A stretch of DNA of 64,000 nt, taken from positions 836,726 to 900,725 of the forward strand of contig UCHD01000004.1 in assembly GCA_900472175.1 (NCBI GenBank), written 5' to 3'. Positions 27,520 to 38,677 of this stretch are shown one piece after another. The position numbers and the translations under genes were made by a program. Position 1 is the stretch's first letter. Each line of letters opens with the position of its first letter. Source of the DNA: Hyphomicrobiales bacterium (GTDB lineage: Bacteria > Pseudomonadota > Alphaproteobacteria > Rhizobiales > Rhizobiaceae). The notes beneath the pieces are model-generated. The model ran no database searches and had not been told where the DNA came from. It saw only the letters and a list, made by a program, of their open reading frames with translations.

Positions 27520-30009
27520 TCACTGCCTCGCCTCGTGCGCGTCGAATAAGCCCGTCCGCCAGTCATAAGTTCTGTGCTGCGCCCAGGGACGCCGCAATTG
27601 CCCCTGTGCAAAGACGACCCGCATATTGGCCGCTTCGCCCGCTAAGCGGGCGTTTTCACCATAAATCTCGACGGCGCCGGTGCGGCGCAGGCTTTGGCCA
27701 CTCAGCAACAGCGCGCCTGACCGGCAGGTGGAAAAGCGCAGCATGACCGGCGTCACGACGATATCAGCCTCCTCGCACGCGACACCGACGAAACGCGCAT
27801 CATCAACGGTGACGATCCGCCAACCTTGCTGCGCCTTTGCTGCACACCATTGTTTTGGGACACAGACAAAACGGCCGGACGCCGCTTCCGCCAAAAGCAT
27901 GCGGACGGTCGCGCGCGCCACATCCTTGTCGAGTGGTGGTTTTACCGGACGCGCTTCAGTGGCCTCTTCAGGAACCGGTGCCGATGCAGCAGTATCAGTG
28001 ACCGCCAGATCAGGCCGCTGCACTGGCTTGTGATGATCTTGCAAACGCAAGGCGCGCTGCCATTGGGAAAACACGAAATCGGGAGGCTTTGTCCGGTTGC
28101 TGGCCGCTGTGGTGTCCTTGATCATCGCCACCAGACGCCCGTCTTCGGCGATCACCACATCCGGAGGAGTGACTGCAGCTATCGATGCCACCGCAAGACC
28201 GGCCGCGATGATCACCAGCCCGGACGCAGCCAGCCATGTACGGAACAGACAGGCCAGAACACCGCCGGCGGCAATCAGCATGAAGGCGTGGTCTGGAATG
28301 CGGCCCGTTGTTACTTCCCCCTCCCACGAGGACACCATCCGCGCAATGGAGATCATCCAGTCAAGCCCCTGCCCCATGACCAGCAATGGGTAACGATCGA
28401 GACCAAAGGGCATCAGCAGCATCGCCAGCAGGCCGAAGGGCATGACGAAAATGCTGATGATCGGCATGGCCAGCACATTGCCGATCAAACCATAGGCGGC
28501 CAGCCTGTGGAAATGACCGGCGGAGTAAATCATCGTCGACAGGCCGCCGATCAGCGAACTAAGCAGCAGACCGGCAAAGAAACCACCGACTGCCTTCAAC
28601 GGACCGATCGCACGGTTTGTTGGAAGAATGTCGCGGCCCGGCCGGTCGCGCCAATGGGCGTAACCTGCGACGAGTGCCAGTGTTGCGGCAAAGGACATCT
28701 GGAAACCCGGCCCCGTCACCGCGGACGGAGTGACCGCCAGAATGACCAGCGCCGATAATGCGACATTGCGCAGACTGATCGATGGCCTGTCGAAGAACAC
28801 CGCAATCAGCATGATGGTGATCATGATCCAGGATCGCACCGCCGAGACAGCGCCGCCCGAAATGAGGATATAGGCGAACACCATCAAGAGGGCACCGGCG
28901 GCGGCGAGTTTCTTGATCGCAAACCGGTGCGCCAGACCGGGAACAAGACTGAGCAGCGTGCGCGCGCCGATCAGAAACGTTCCGGCGGCCAGAACCATGT
29001 TCAACCCCGAGATCGCCAGCACATGCGCAAGTCCCGCCTCGCGCAGCGCCTCGATCGCCGGCCGGCTGATGGCGCGTTCCTCGGCCGTGACCAGCGCCGC
29101 AGCGATCGCGCCGGCATCGCCGCCAATCGTGCCCCGGATGCGTGCACCGATGGCCTCCCGCCAGCGGGCAATTGTTTCCCCTATGCTGGCCCGCCAGACG
29201 GCTACCCGGCTTCTGGCGACGTTTTCAACATTCGAAACGGCCTGGGGTTTTCCATAGAAATAGCCGACGGCGCCAATACCCTTGAAATAGCTGTCGAAGG
29301 CGAAATCGTTGAGCCCCGGCAGCGCAGCCCCGGACGGCGGCGACAGTCGCGCCCTGCCCTCGATGCCGCCGCCAATTCCGACGGGTGTCTCCCGGTTGCG
29401 GGACAGAAGCGTCACCCGGGTTGGCAGGCGTTTCAACTCCGGATCGGCCGTTTGGGCGACAGCGACGGTATATCGCCAATAGCCGCGATCGGTGGTTTCC
29501 CGCGCCGTGACGGTCCCGCGAACCCGTGTCGTCACCGGCGTGTCGAGCACCACCGTATCCAGCCGCGCCGTCTCCCATGCGGCAAGACCCATGCCCGCAG
29601 TCACCAAGGCAGCCATTAGCATGCCGGTGCGCCAAAGGCCTGACCGGTACCGGAGCGCAAAAGCCGCCATGCCAAAAACGCAGATCAGCAGTGCAACTTT
29701 GAGATGGCCCGGCGTTTGAGGAAGCCAAAACCAGACAAGCGCACCAAGACCGACGAAGACCGGAATAAACAAAAAGCCGTGCCCGAAGGCTGCTTCCTCC
29801 GACACGGCCTGTTTGAATGCTGCCGGCCAATGGCTGGCTCGCAGTTTCCTGCGTACCGGTGAGAGACCGGCAAGGTAAGCGGGCAGAGCCGGGTTTTCCG
29901 GTTGTTTTGCCGTTCGGTCAGGCAGGTGCGAAGCGCGGGTAAGAGCATGGGTGAACGCACTGTCAGACCGCGTGCGCGGCGCCAAACCAGGCTCCTGCCC
30001 CTCTGCCAT
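27520..30009 (-). CDS. comEC: ComEC/Rec2-family DNA-uptake-type membrane protein
   Basis: ComEC forms the inner-membrane channel for single-stranded DNA in natural transformation. The 829-residue protein has an N-terminal membrane part with a DUF4131-like OB region. The Competence domain follows with the signature AGLAHVLAISGLNMVLAAG and about ten helices. The C-terminal region (about 640-829) is soluble but lacks the HxHxDH metal-binding motif of the metallo-beta-lactamase domain found in full ComEC proteins. I chose ATG 30009 (MAEGQEPGLA); a longer frame to 30150 exists. It is divergent from gltA and has no competence partners nearby. DNA uptake is not established for most rhizobia. Confidence 0.88.
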   Translation of the reverse strand: MAEGQEPGLAPRTRSDSAFTHALTRASHLPDRTAKQPENPALPAYLAGLSPVRRKLRASHWPAAFKQAVSEEAAFGHGFLFIPVFVGLGALVWFWLPQTPGHLKVALLICVFGMAAFALRYRSGLWRTGMLMAALVTAGMGLAAWETARLDTVVLDTPVTTRVRGTVTARETTDRGYWRYTVAVAQTADPELKRLPTRVTLLSRNRETPVGIGGGIEGRARLSPPSGAALPGLNDFAFDSYFKGIGAVGYFYGKPQAVSNVENVARSRVAVWRASIGETIARWREAIGARIRGTIGGDAGAIAAALVTAEERAISRPAIEALREAGLAHVLAISGLNMVLAAGTFLIGARTLLSLVPGLAHRFAIKKLAAAGALLMVFAYILISGGAVSAVRSWIMITIMLIAVFFDRPSISLRNVALSALVILAVTPSAVTGPGFQMSFAATLALVAGYAHWRDRPGRDILPTNRAIGPLKAVGGFFAGLLLSSLIGGLSTMIYSAGHFHRLAAYGLIGNVLAMPIISIFVMPFGLLAMLLMPFGLDRYPLLVMGQGLDWMISIARMVSSWEGEVTTGRIPDHAFMLIAAGGVLACLFRTWLAASGLVIIAAGLAVASIAAVTPPDVVIAEDGRLVAMIKDTTAASNRTKPPDFVFSQWQRALRLQDHHKPVQRPDLAVTDTAASAPVPEEATEARPVKPPLDKDVARATVRMLLAEAASGRFVCVPKQWCAAKAQQGWRIVTVDDARFVGVACEEADIVVTPVMLRFSTCRSGALLLSGQSLRRTGAVEIYGENARLAGEAANMRVVFAQGQLRRPWAQHRTYDWRTGLFDAHEARQ

Positions 30010-30321
30010 GGCCGCTGTTCCACCCGCCAAAGTCCCGCCACATTCTGCAACCGGAAATGACGAAATGCAACCGATGAGATTGATGCACAAAAAATATGCA
30101 AAACTTTTTCGTACGGTGACATCCATCAGTTTCAAGAACGAATATGTCATTGGACATATGGCCCGAACGTGTAATTATTGCGTTGCCATATGCCTATTTT
30201 TGCATCGCACAATTTGCCTTTGGTTCAACTTGGCAGCCGTGATTAAATCGGATAGCACATGGTCGGCGTTAATATCTGCGGCATAATTGTGTGCCAATTT
30301 GCTGCAAACGGAGGATCCCCC
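30010..30321. promoter_or_regulatory. comEC-gltA divergent intergenic region
   Basis: This 312-base AT-rich gap should hold both promoters. It contains an inverted repeat ATATGTC-ATTG-GACATAT (30142-30159) and a wider dyad CATATGGC (30155-30162) with GCCATATG (30185-30192). For gltA a weak sigma-70-like pair, TTGGCA (30230-30235) and TAGCAC (30253-30258) with 17-base spacing, is possible. A strong ribosome site GGAGG lies before the gltA ATG. Some open frames cross the region but none has coding character. Confidence 0.4.
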
Positions 30322-31611
<1,290 letters not shown>

Positions 31612-31630
31612 GCCGAGGACATACCAATTG

Positions 31631-31664
31631 AAAAAGCCCGGTCAGAAATGACCGGGCTTTTTTT
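31631..31664 (+). terminator. Bidirectional terminator of gltA and lpxB, embedded in the lpxB 3' end
   Basis: A 14-bp perfect stem runs from 31631-31644 with 31649-31662, has a GAAA loop (a GNRA tetraloop), and continues into T residues on the plus strand. The lpxB stop codon (31644-31642) lies inside it, so the arm also encodes the last residues KKPGHF of LpxB. On the minus strand the distal arm ends in five T residues, so it probably serves both convergent genes. Confidence 0.92.
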
Positions 31665-32820
31665 CGTTGAGAACATCGAGAACGACGCGGGCGGCGGTTT
31701 CGCCAGGCGGCTTCTCCATCGTCATGCGTTGCCAGACGGTGTTGTATCCGGCAAGCATTGCGTCGCGCTCCGGCGTCTTATCCGTCAGGCGCTCCACCCA
31801 GCGCGACAGCGCTCCGGCGCGAATGGCTTCGTTCAGGTATTCCGGAACGATGGCATAATCTGCCACCAGATTGGGAATGGCCGCCGTCCATATCTTGATT
31901 CGCTTGTGCATCAGGCGAATGATCCAGTCGGCCTTGTAGGTCGATACGACCGGGATTCCGGCCAATGCGAGCTCGAGGATCACCGTACCTGAAGCTGCAA
32001 CAGCAGCATCGGATTCGGCGAACGCCTGCCACTTGGCAGTGGCTCCAACCGTGATTTCCGGTTTGATGGGCCACGACGCCGTAATCTGCCGCACGAGATT
32101 TTCCTGCCGTGGAACCGTTGGCAGCAGGAACTGCATATCCGGGTGCCGGCTGTGCAACTCCTCCACCGTCTCCCCGAATGCAGGTAAAAGACGGCTGATC
32201 TCGCTGCCGCGGGACCCCGGCAGCAGCAGGCAGGTGTTCGTGCCGGTGTTGGCGCGTCGCTTCTCCGTCTGCCGTTCCCTGACAGCCAGGACGTTGGCGT
32301 CACTTGCCAGCCGATGCCCAACATAGGTTGTCGGCGGTCCGCCGAGGTGTTGCATGACCTCAGGCTCGAAGGGAAGCACCGCCAGCACATGGTCGACATA
32401 GGGGCGCATGTTGACGGCGCGCTCCGGCTTCCATGCCCAGACACTCGGGCAAACATAATTGACAATCGGCACGTCCGGCAGGGATTTGCGAACGATGCGC
32501 GCAACGCGATGGGTGAAATCCGGGCTGTCGATGATGACAAGAATATCGGGCTTGGCCGCAATGATCGCCCTGGCCGTCTGGCGAATGCGCAGGATCAGTT
32601 TCGGCAACCGGGCAAGCACCTGCGAGATACCCATGATCGACAGCTCGGAATAGTCGAACAGGGAGTGCAGGCCTTCAGCCTCCAGCCCCTCGCCGCCAAC
32701 GCCAACCAGGGAAAGGTCGCCCTTCACCAGCGGTCGCAGCGACCTGACGAGATCGGCTCCAAGCAGGTCTCCGGACACTTCGCCAGCGATGACGGCGAGC
32801 TTGAGACCGTTGGCGTTCAT
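31642..32820 (-). CDS. lpxB: Lipid-A-disaccharide synthase
   Basis: LpxB joins UDP-diacylglucosamine and lipid X to form the lipid A disaccharide at the cytoplasmic face of the membrane. The 392-residue GT19 protein begins with the Rossmann motif AVIAGEVSGDLLGADLVRSL. It contains IDSPDFTHRVAR, YVCPSVWAWKPERA and LLLPGSRGSEISRLLP, all GT19 hallmarks. Its ATG overlaps the lpxI stop (ATGA, 32817-32820). Last gene of the lpxD-fabZ-lpxA-lpxI-lpxB run. Confidence 0.97.
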   Translation of the reverse strand: MNANGLKLAVIAGEVSGDLLGADLVRSLRPLVKGDLSLVGVGGEGLEAEGLHSLFDYSELSIMGISQVLARLPKLILRIRQTARAIIAAKPDILVIIDSPDFTHRVARIVRKSLPDVPIVNYVCPSVWAWKPERAVNMRPYVDHVLAVLPFEPEVMQHLGGPPTTYVGHRLASDANVLAVRERQTEKRRANTGTNTCLLLPGSRGSEISRLLPAFGETVEELHSRHPDMQFLLPTVPRQENLVRQITASWPIKPEITVGATAKWQAFAESDAAVAASGTVILELALAGIPVVSTYKADWIIRLMHKRIKIWTAAIPNLVADYAIVPEYLNEAIRAGALSRWVERLTDKTPERDAMLAGYNTVWQRMTMEKPPGETAARVVLDVLNEKKPGHF

Positions 32821-33698
32821 TGTCCGCCTCGCAAAAGAGCGCGGTCCACACCCGTGACAAAAAGGCCGGTTTCATTGGCCAGCGCAATCATCTCGTCCCG
32901 GTCGAGGACCAGTGCCCGGCCGGCCTCAACCGCGATTCCGGCAAGCCCGGCCGCCTGCGCGCCCTTGATTGTCGATGGCCCGATCGAAGGAAGATCGGCA
33001 CGCAGATCCTGCTGCGGCTTGCAGAGCTTGACCAGCACGCCGCGGCGACGGCTGGAAATGCGTCCGTCGGCTTTCAACCGCGCCACCCGCTCCAGCATCG
33101 CGTCGGTACCCTCCGGCCCCTCAAGTGCCACGACGCGCCCGCCGACGGCGACAGCGCCCTGCCCGACATCAAGATGGCCGAGAGCGATGGCTGCGGCTTC
33201 CGCAACCTCGATATCCGCCTGATCTTCCACGCCTGGCGCGCGGGTACCCAACGTGCCGACTTCGGCCAGAAGTTCCGGCACAATCTCCTGCACGCCGATG
33301 ACCCGTGCGCCGTTTGTCTCGATCAGTTCGATGGCCATTTTCAAAACGGCGTCGTCACCGCCCGAGAGCAGCGTGCGCAGAACGCTAGGCACCTTTACCA
33401 GGCTTTTCAGCGTCGGCTTGATATCGCGCCAGTCCGGCCGGCGGCGCACAGCACCGGACATGACCACACGGCCGATGCCCGCATTGCGAAAGACACTGCT
33501 GATTGCCCTGAAATTGCCGATGCCCAACGTCGCGTGATCAAAGGACGCCCAATCGCGATCGGACTCGTTGGCAAGCGCAATAATGAAGGGGTTTTCGCCA
33601 TGCGTGCGCGCTGCTTCCGCAACATGCAGCGGCAGGAGGCCGCTGCCGGCGATGATTGCCAGCCGGTCTTTGATATCTGGCCGGCTGTGCATGCTCAT
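32817..33698 (-). CDS. lpxI: UDP-2,3-diacylglucosamine pyrophosphatase LpxI
   Basis: LpxI replaces LpxH in alphaproteobacteria. It hydrolyses UDP-2,3-diacylglucosamine to lipid X and UMP by attack on the beta-phosphate, unlike LpxH. The 293-residue protein belongs to the DUF1009 family: N-terminal LAIIAGSGLLPLHVAEAAR, central GVQEIVPELLAE, and the C-terminal half with GPSTIKGAQAAGLAGIAVEAGR. ATG 33698 has GAGG very close; ATG 33692 is an alternative with better spacing. It lies between lpxA and lpxB, the normal rhizobial arrangement. Confidence 0.95.
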   Translation of the reverse strand: MSMHSRPDIKDRLAIIAGSGLLPLHVAEAARTHGENPFIIALANESDRDWASFDHATLGIGNFRAISSVFRNAGIGRVVMSGAVRRRPDWRDIKPTLKSLVKVPSVLRTLLSGGDDAVLKMAIELIETNGARVIGVQEIVPELLAEVGTLGTRAPGVEDQADIEVAEAAAIALGHLDVGQGAVAVGGRVVALEGPEGTDAMLERVARLKADGRISSRRRGVLVKLCKPQQDLRADLPSIGPSTIKGAQAAGLAGIAVEAGRALVLDRDEMIALANETGLFVTGVDRALLRGGQ

Positions 33699-33703
33699 AT
33701 GCC

Positions 33704-34516
33704 TCAGCCCTTACTGCCCCGTGTCGGGGACGACAGTGCCCGGTCGCTTTCAGCCGCGATGAAGTCGAGGATTTCCAGCGCCGGCGGGCAGTCAGCATAG
33801 TCGGCACGAATTGCAGCGGCATTGGCACGAACTGATTCCGGGCCTTCGAAAATCTGCTTGTAGGCGCGCCGCACGGCATGGATAACCGGCTTCTCGATGC
33901 CGGAACGGCTCATGCCGACGACATTCAGGCCGCCAAGCAGGCCCGGATTACCATTGAGCATGCCATAGGGAATGACGTCATAGGCGACGGCGGAGAGCCC
34001 GCCGACAAACGCATGCCGCCCGATGCGGGTGAACTGGTGAACAGCCGAACCGCCACCGAGAATAGCCCGGTCGCCGACTGTGACATGGCCTGCCAGCATG
34101 ACATTGTTGGACAGGATGATGTTATTACCGAGCCGGCAATCATGCGCGACATGGGAATACGCAAGGAACAGATTGTTGTCGCCAACGACCGTCGTGCCGC
34201 CATGCTCGACGGTGCCGGTGTTCATCGTCACGCCTTCGCGAATGGTGCAGTTTTCACCGATCACCAGTGTCGTATCGACGGCACTGTGATGCACGCTTTG
34301 CGAATCGCCGCCGATCACCGCCGACGGGAAAATCTTCGAACCCTTGCCCACTGTCGTGCGTCCAAGCACGACAACATGGCTGATCAGTTCGACATTGTCT
34401 GCGAGGGTCACCTTCGGGCCAACGTGACAGAACGGTCCGACAACGACGTTGTCACCGATCACCGCACCGTCTTCGATAACCGAGAGCGGATGGATCTTCG
34501 CAGTGGAGGCAATCAT
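33704..34516 (-). CDS. lpxA: UDP-N-acetylglucosamine acyltransferase
   Basis: LpxA transfers a 3-hydroxyacyl group from ACP to UDP-GlcNAc, the first step of lipid A synthesis. The 270-residue protein is a left-handed parallel beta-helix of hexapeptide repeats ([20 protein letters not shown] onward). It contains the catalytic-His region ([10 protein letters not shown]) and a C-terminal helical domain. It sits two bases after fabZ, so coupled translation is likely. Confidence 0.97.
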   Translation of the reverse strand: MIASTAKIHPLSVIEDGAVIGDNVVVGPFCHVGPKVTLADNVELISHVVVLGRTTVGKGSKIFPSAVIGGDSQSVHHSAVDTTLVIGENCTIREGVTMNTGTVEHGGTTVVGDNNLFLAYSHVAHDCRLGNNIILSNNVMLAGHVTVGDRAILGGGSAVHQFTRIGRHAFVGGLSAVAYDVIPYGMLNGNPGLLGGLNVVGMSRSGIEKPVIHAVRRAYKQIFEGPESVRANAAAIRADYADCPPALEILDFIAAESDRALSSPTRGSKG

Positions 34517-34518
34517 GT

Positions 34519-34986
34519 TCAGGCGTCTTCCTTGCTGATAATCATCGCGCCGATATCAGCTTCTGCGACAAGTTGCCCGTCAACTTTTGCATCACAATGA
34601 AATTTCCAGATATTGCCGCGCTGCTTCAGCTTGACGACATGGAACTCAACCCGGTCGCCCGGCACAACCGGCTTGCGGAACCGGGCATTGTCGATGGTCA
34701 TGAAATAGACGAGGTTGTTGCCGCCGCCATTCTTGCGGGTGCAGATCGCACCGGCCGTCTGCGCCATGCCTTCGACGAGAAGAACACCCGGCATGATCGG
34801 CTGATCCGGAAAATGGCCGGTAAAATGCGGCTCGTTTGCCGTGACGTTCTTGATGCCGATCGCCGAATTATCGCCGTCGATCTCAATGATCCGATCGATC
34901 AGCAAGAACGGGTAACGATGGGGAAGAAGCTTCAAGATTTCCCGAATATCGGCCGTACCGAGAACGTTGGTTGCAGCTTCACTCAT
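34519..34986 (-). CDS. fabZ: 3-hydroxyacyl-ACP dehydratase
   Basis: FabZ dehydrates 3-hydroxyacyl-ACP in fatty acid elongation and competes with LpxA/LpxD for the same hydroxyacyl-ACP pool. This link may explain its place inside the lpx run. The 155-residue hot-dog-fold protein has [13 protein letters not shown] and the catalytic pair His58 ([11 protein letters not shown]) and Glu72 (VEGMAQ). GGAGG precedes the ATG by five bases. It overlaps the lpxD stop by eight bases, and the open frame upstream to 35085 is lpxD shadow. Confidence 0.97.
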   Translation of the reverse strand: MSEAATNVLGTADIREILKLLPHRYPFLLIDRIIEIDGDNSAIGIKNVTANEPHFTGHFPDQPIMPGVLLVEGMAQTAGAICTRKNGGGNNLVYFMTIDNARFRKPVVPGDRVEFHVVKLKQRGNIWKFHCDAKVDGQLVAEADIGAMIISKEDA

Positions 34987-36046
34987 CCTTGCCTCCTGAT
35001 TTCTTCTGCCTGTTGTGTGTACGCGCCGTAATTTCTGCGATGTCCCGCAGGAAATCGCGCATAGGGCGTGCCGGAATACCGCCATAACGTTCGCCGGCCG
35101 GAACGTCAGAGGCGACGCCGCTCATGGCGCCAATCTGCGCCCTGTCGCCGATGGTAATATGCCCATTGATCGCCGTGGCGCCGCCGATCATAACGCCATC
35201 TCCGATACGTGTGCTGCCAGCAATACCGACCTGGGCAGCGATGCCACAGTGACGGCCAACGCGAACATTGTGGCCCAGTTGAACGAGATTATCGATCTTG
35301 GTACCCTCGCCGACCACGGTATCGTCCATCGCACCGCGGTCAATCGTCGTATTGGCGCCGATCTCGACCCTGTCCTGCAGGATGACGCGGCCAATCTGGA
35401 CGATCTTGATCATACCGCCCTTTGGTCCCGGTGCATTGCCGAAACCATCCTGGCCGATCCGGGCGCCGGGATGAATGATGACCTCGTTACCGACAAGCGA
35501 ATACAGGACGCTCGCTCCCGCCGAAATCGTGCAGTCCCGGCCGATCCGCACGCCCGGGCCGATGACCGCACCGGCCGCAATCCGCGTGCCCGTACCGATA
35601 TGCGCACCGGCGCCGACGACGGCCGTCGCTTCGATATCGACATTGTCCTCGATTTGCGCAGAAGGGTCGACAAAAGCAGCAGGCGATATGCCTCGTGGGC
35701 CCGACAGGTTCTGCTCGGGGCGCACCGCCTGCGGATGCAGGATTGCGCCGGCAAGCGCAAAAGCAGTGTGGGGATAACGTGTCAGAAGAATAGGGATATG
35801 CGGCGGGACAATTGCGGCAATCGTGGCGTCGCAAATGATAGCACCCGCCTTCGATGTCTCAAACTCATCGCGAAAGCGCCGCTGCAGCATATAGCAGACA
35901 TCGGCATCGCCGGCCCGATAGGTCGGCGCTACGGACCGGATAAGCCGGTCCCCCAATTCCGGGCTTTGCAGCGTCGCACCAATCTGATCCGCCAGATCAC
36001 TCAGGCGGATCCCGTCATGTGGTGGGAAGAACCAATTGTTTTCCAT
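34979..36046 (-). CDS. lpxD: UDP-3-O-(3-hydroxyacyl)glucosamine N-acyltransferase
   Basis: LpxD adds the second hydroxyacyl chain in the third step of lipid A synthesis. The 355-residue product has the N-terminal uridine-binding domain ([17 protein letters not shown]). A long left-handed beta-helix of hexapeptides follows ([19 protein letters not shown]), including the H-G segment [17 protein letters not shown] with the catalytic histidine, and then a C-terminal helix. ATG 36046 has GGAG eight bases upstream. It follows bamA by 48 bases. Confidence 0.96.
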   Translation of the reverse strand: MENNWFFPPHDGIRLSDLADQIGATLQSPELGDRLIRSVAPTYRAGDADVCYMLQRRFRDEFETSKAGAIICDATIAAIVPPHIPILLTRYPHTAFALAGAILHPQAVRPEQNLSGPRGISPAAFVDPSAQIEDNVDIEATAVVGAGAHIGTGTRIAAGAVIGPGVRIGRDCTISAGASVLYSLVGNEVIIHPGARIGQDGFGNAPGPKGGMIKIVQIGRVILQDRVEIGANTTIDRGAMDDTVVGEGTKIDNLVQLGHNVRVGRHCGIAAQVGIAGSTRIGDGVMIGGATAINGHITIGDRAQIGAMSGVASDVPAGERYGGIPARPMRDFLRDIAEITARTHNRQKKSGGKDE

Positions 36047-36094
36047 AGCCAGCACTCCAGAACAGTTTTGGCAGGCAGTTCTGGACTGCAAGGA

Positions 36095-38428
36095 TTAGAA
36101 GGACGACGAGATACCGAACTTGAGGTTCTGTACGCGGTCGAAATCTTCCTTGGCGATCGGGAACGCATAATCGACACGCAGCGGACCAAAGGGCGATGCC
36201 CAGATCAAGCCCAGACCAACAGACGCACGCAGCGAGCTTTTGGTACCCTGGATCTGATCGTCAGCCGTGGTGGCAACTTCATTGCCATACAGAGTGCCTG
36301 CATCAGCAAAGATTGCGCCGCGGAAGCCGGCATCACGCGAAACGAATGGCAGCGGGAACGTCGCTTCGGCAGAGGCGGTGAAGTAGGTGGTGCCACCAAT
36401 GGCGTCACCATACTTGCCGCTGCGCGGACCGACGCCGTTACGTTCGAAACCACGAATATCGTTCTGGCCGAGTTGGAACTGGTCGAAGACTTCCATCTGG
36501 CCACCCGTGTTGAACACGTGGCCCGCGCTACCAGCAAGCGATGCGATAATATCGGCATCGTCGTTCACCGTATAGTACCACTTGGCCTTACCGGTCAGCT
36601 TGTAGAAATCGGAAGTACCGCCGAGACCGGCATATTCCTGCGTTGCCGATGCAAGAATGCCCTCATGCGGCAGGTTTGCATCGTCAAGCGAATTATACGT
36701 GATCGTCTGCGAGATCGACGAGCGCGTCCAAGGTGATCCATCAATCACGCGGTCATACGGGCTCGACAGATCGGTCTTATCGCCGTGATAATCCATCTGC
36801 GTCAGATTGTAACGGAATGTCGTCGATATACGCTCGGTGATCGGCGCTGTTACGCGCAGGCTGAAGCCCTTGTCCTCGTAGCTGTAGTTGTCGTCGTCAT
36901 AATCGTTTTCGTTCTTGAAGATATCGAAACCGGCTGCCAGGCGATAACCGAGGAAATAGGGCTCGGTGAACGACACGTTGTAGGTACGGCTGTCCTGACC
37001 ACGGCCTGCGGCAAGGCGAATGTACTGGCCACGGCCGAGGAAGTTCTTTTCCTCGATCGAGGCTTCCAACAGGAAGCCGCCACCGCTACCGGCCGAATAG
37101 CCAGCACCGATACCGAACGAACCGGTCGACTGATCCTGCACATCAACAATCACGACGACGCGATCGGAAGCACTACCAGGCTGGGTCGAGATATTGACGG
37201 CCGAGAAATAACCGAGGGCATCCAGGCGGCGCTTGGCCGTCGTGATCATTTCCTGGTTGAACGCATCACCTTCGCTCATGTCGAATTCGCGGCGGATGAC
37301 ATAGTCACGCGTACGCGTGTTGCCACGGATTTCGATCCGCTCGATATAGGCGCGCTCACCCTGATCGACGAGATAGTCGACAGCGATCGTGCGGTTTCCG
37401 AAATCGCGGTTACCGCGCGGCGTTACACGAGCGAACGGATAGCCCTGCGACGCGACACGCTTGGAGATCGCGGAAATGCTGTCCTGAACGTCCTTTGCCT
37501 TATAGATAGTCCCCTCCGAGGTCCGTACGAGACCCTTCAGTTCTTCGGCATTGACGCCTTCGACGGTCGATTCGACATTGACCGTTCCGAAATCGTAGCG
37601 CTCACCTTCTTCAACCGTGATCGTCACGGTGTATTCGTTGGTGGCTTCGTCCAGCACTGCATCCGAGGAGACGACGCGGAAGTCGGCATAACCGCGGTTG
37701 TAGTAGAACTGACGCAGCAGCTCTTCGTCCGCGCGCAGCTTGTCGGCGTTGTAAACGTCCTTGCGGTTCAGGAAGGAGAAGATCCCCGATTCCTTCGTCG
37801 AGATCACAGCCTCGAGACGACCGTTGCTGTAGGCGTTGTTGCCGACGAAATTGATCGCAGTGATCTTGGTGCGGTCGCCTTCATTGATAACGAAGGCAAG
37901 ATTGACGCGGCCTTCCGCGATCGGAACGACCTGCGTGGTCACAGTCACATCTTCGCGGCCGATGCCAGCATAGGCATCCTTGATGGCCTGAATATCGGAT
38001 TCGGCCGTCGCTTCGCTGTAAGGACCGAGCGAACGCGTGCGCACGACAGCCTGCAGCTTGTCGTCCTTGATCTTGCGGTTGCCGTTGAAAACAACCTGAT
38101 TGACGAGCTGGTTCTCGCTCACGGTGACGACGAGCGTGCCACCGGAGACATTGATGCTGACATCGGAGAAATAGCCCGTGGAATAAAGACGCTTTACGGA
38201 AGAATCGATATCGCCATTGCTGAAGCTCTTGCCAGGAACGATCGTGATGTTTGCACGAACAGTTTCGGGGCTGACGCGTGTCGCGCCGCGCACTTCGACA
38301 CGGTTGATCGTAGCAGCTTCAGCGACAGTTGCACTTGCAAGCGTTACGATGCCAGATCCTGTTGCGACCATACTTGCAGACAGCGCAACCGCCGACACCG
38401 CGTTCAAAAATTTTGAACCAGCCTTCAT
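36095..38428 (-). CDS. bamA: Outer-membrane protein assembly factor BamA
   Basis: BamA is the Omp85 barrel that folds and inserts outer-membrane proteins. The 777-residue precursor has a signal peptide (through VAEA, about residue 38), five POTRA domains (about 40-430; for example INRVEVRGATRVSPETVRAN and AYIERIEIRGNTRTRDYVIR) and a 16-strand C-terminal barrel. It ends in LKFGISSSF with the terminal Phe. The ATG at 38428 follows AAGGT by about eight bases; the frame to 38482 is longer but has no signal-peptide logic. It lies between rseP and lpxD, the standard alphaproteobacterial order. Confidence 0.97.
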   Translation of the reverse strand: MKAGSKFLNAVSAVALSASMVATGSGIVTLASATVAEAATINRVEVRGATRVSPETVRANITIVPGKSFSNGDIDSSVKRLYSTGYFSDVSINVSGGTLVVTVSENQLVNQVVFNGNRKIKDDKLQAVVRTRSLGPYSEATAESDIQAIKDAYAGIGREDVTVTTQVVPIAEGRVNLAFVINEGDRTKITAINFVGNNAYSNGRLEAVISTKESGIFSFLNRKDVYNADKLRADEELLRQFYYNRGYADFRVVSSDAVLDEATNEYTVTITVEEGERYDFGTVNVESTVEGVNAEELKGLVRTSEGTIYKAKDVQDSISAISKRVASQGYPFARVTPRGNRDFGNRTIAVDYLVDQGERAYIERIEIRGNTRTRDYVIRREFDMSEGDAFNQEMITTAKRRLDALGYFSAVNISTQPGSASDRVVVIVDVQDQSTGSFGIGAGYSAGSGGGFLLEASIEEKNFLGRGQYIRLAAGRGQDSRTYNVSFTEPYFLGYRLAAGFDIFKNENDYDDDNYSYEDKGFSLRVTAPITERISTTFRYNLTQMDYHGDKTDLSSPYDRVIDGSPWTRSSISQTITYNSLDDANLPHEGILASATQEYAGLGGTSDFYKLTGKAKWYYTVNDDADIIASLAGSAGHVFNTGGQMEVFDQFQLGQNDIRGFERNGVGPRSGKYGDAIGGTTYFTASAEATFPLPFVSRDAGFRGAIFADAGTLYGNEVATTADDQIQGTKSSLRASVGLGLIWASPFGPLRVDYAFPIAKEDFDRVQNLKFGISSSF

Positions 38429-38677
38429 AAATCTTACCTTCTTCCCAATGCCCCGCAGCGAACTCGTACCGACTCCGGTCACGGCTGCCGTTTTAACCGC
38501 TTTTCATATACAAGCAAGCCAGCTCGTTAATTTCTGTTTACTTCAATTGAAACCGTGTCCTAACGGCCACTACAGAATTGCTTTATCGTAAACAATTCCT
38601 TTCGACCAACCTGTTGAATTCTCAACACAGCCGGTCGCCCCCTTCTGCCTGCACCCACCGCTGCAGGCCTCCAATAC

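Noticed and set aside
36785..38416. A 543-codon plus-strand open frame opposite bamA
   Set aside because: Antisense shadow; composition is not protein-like and bamA is complete.
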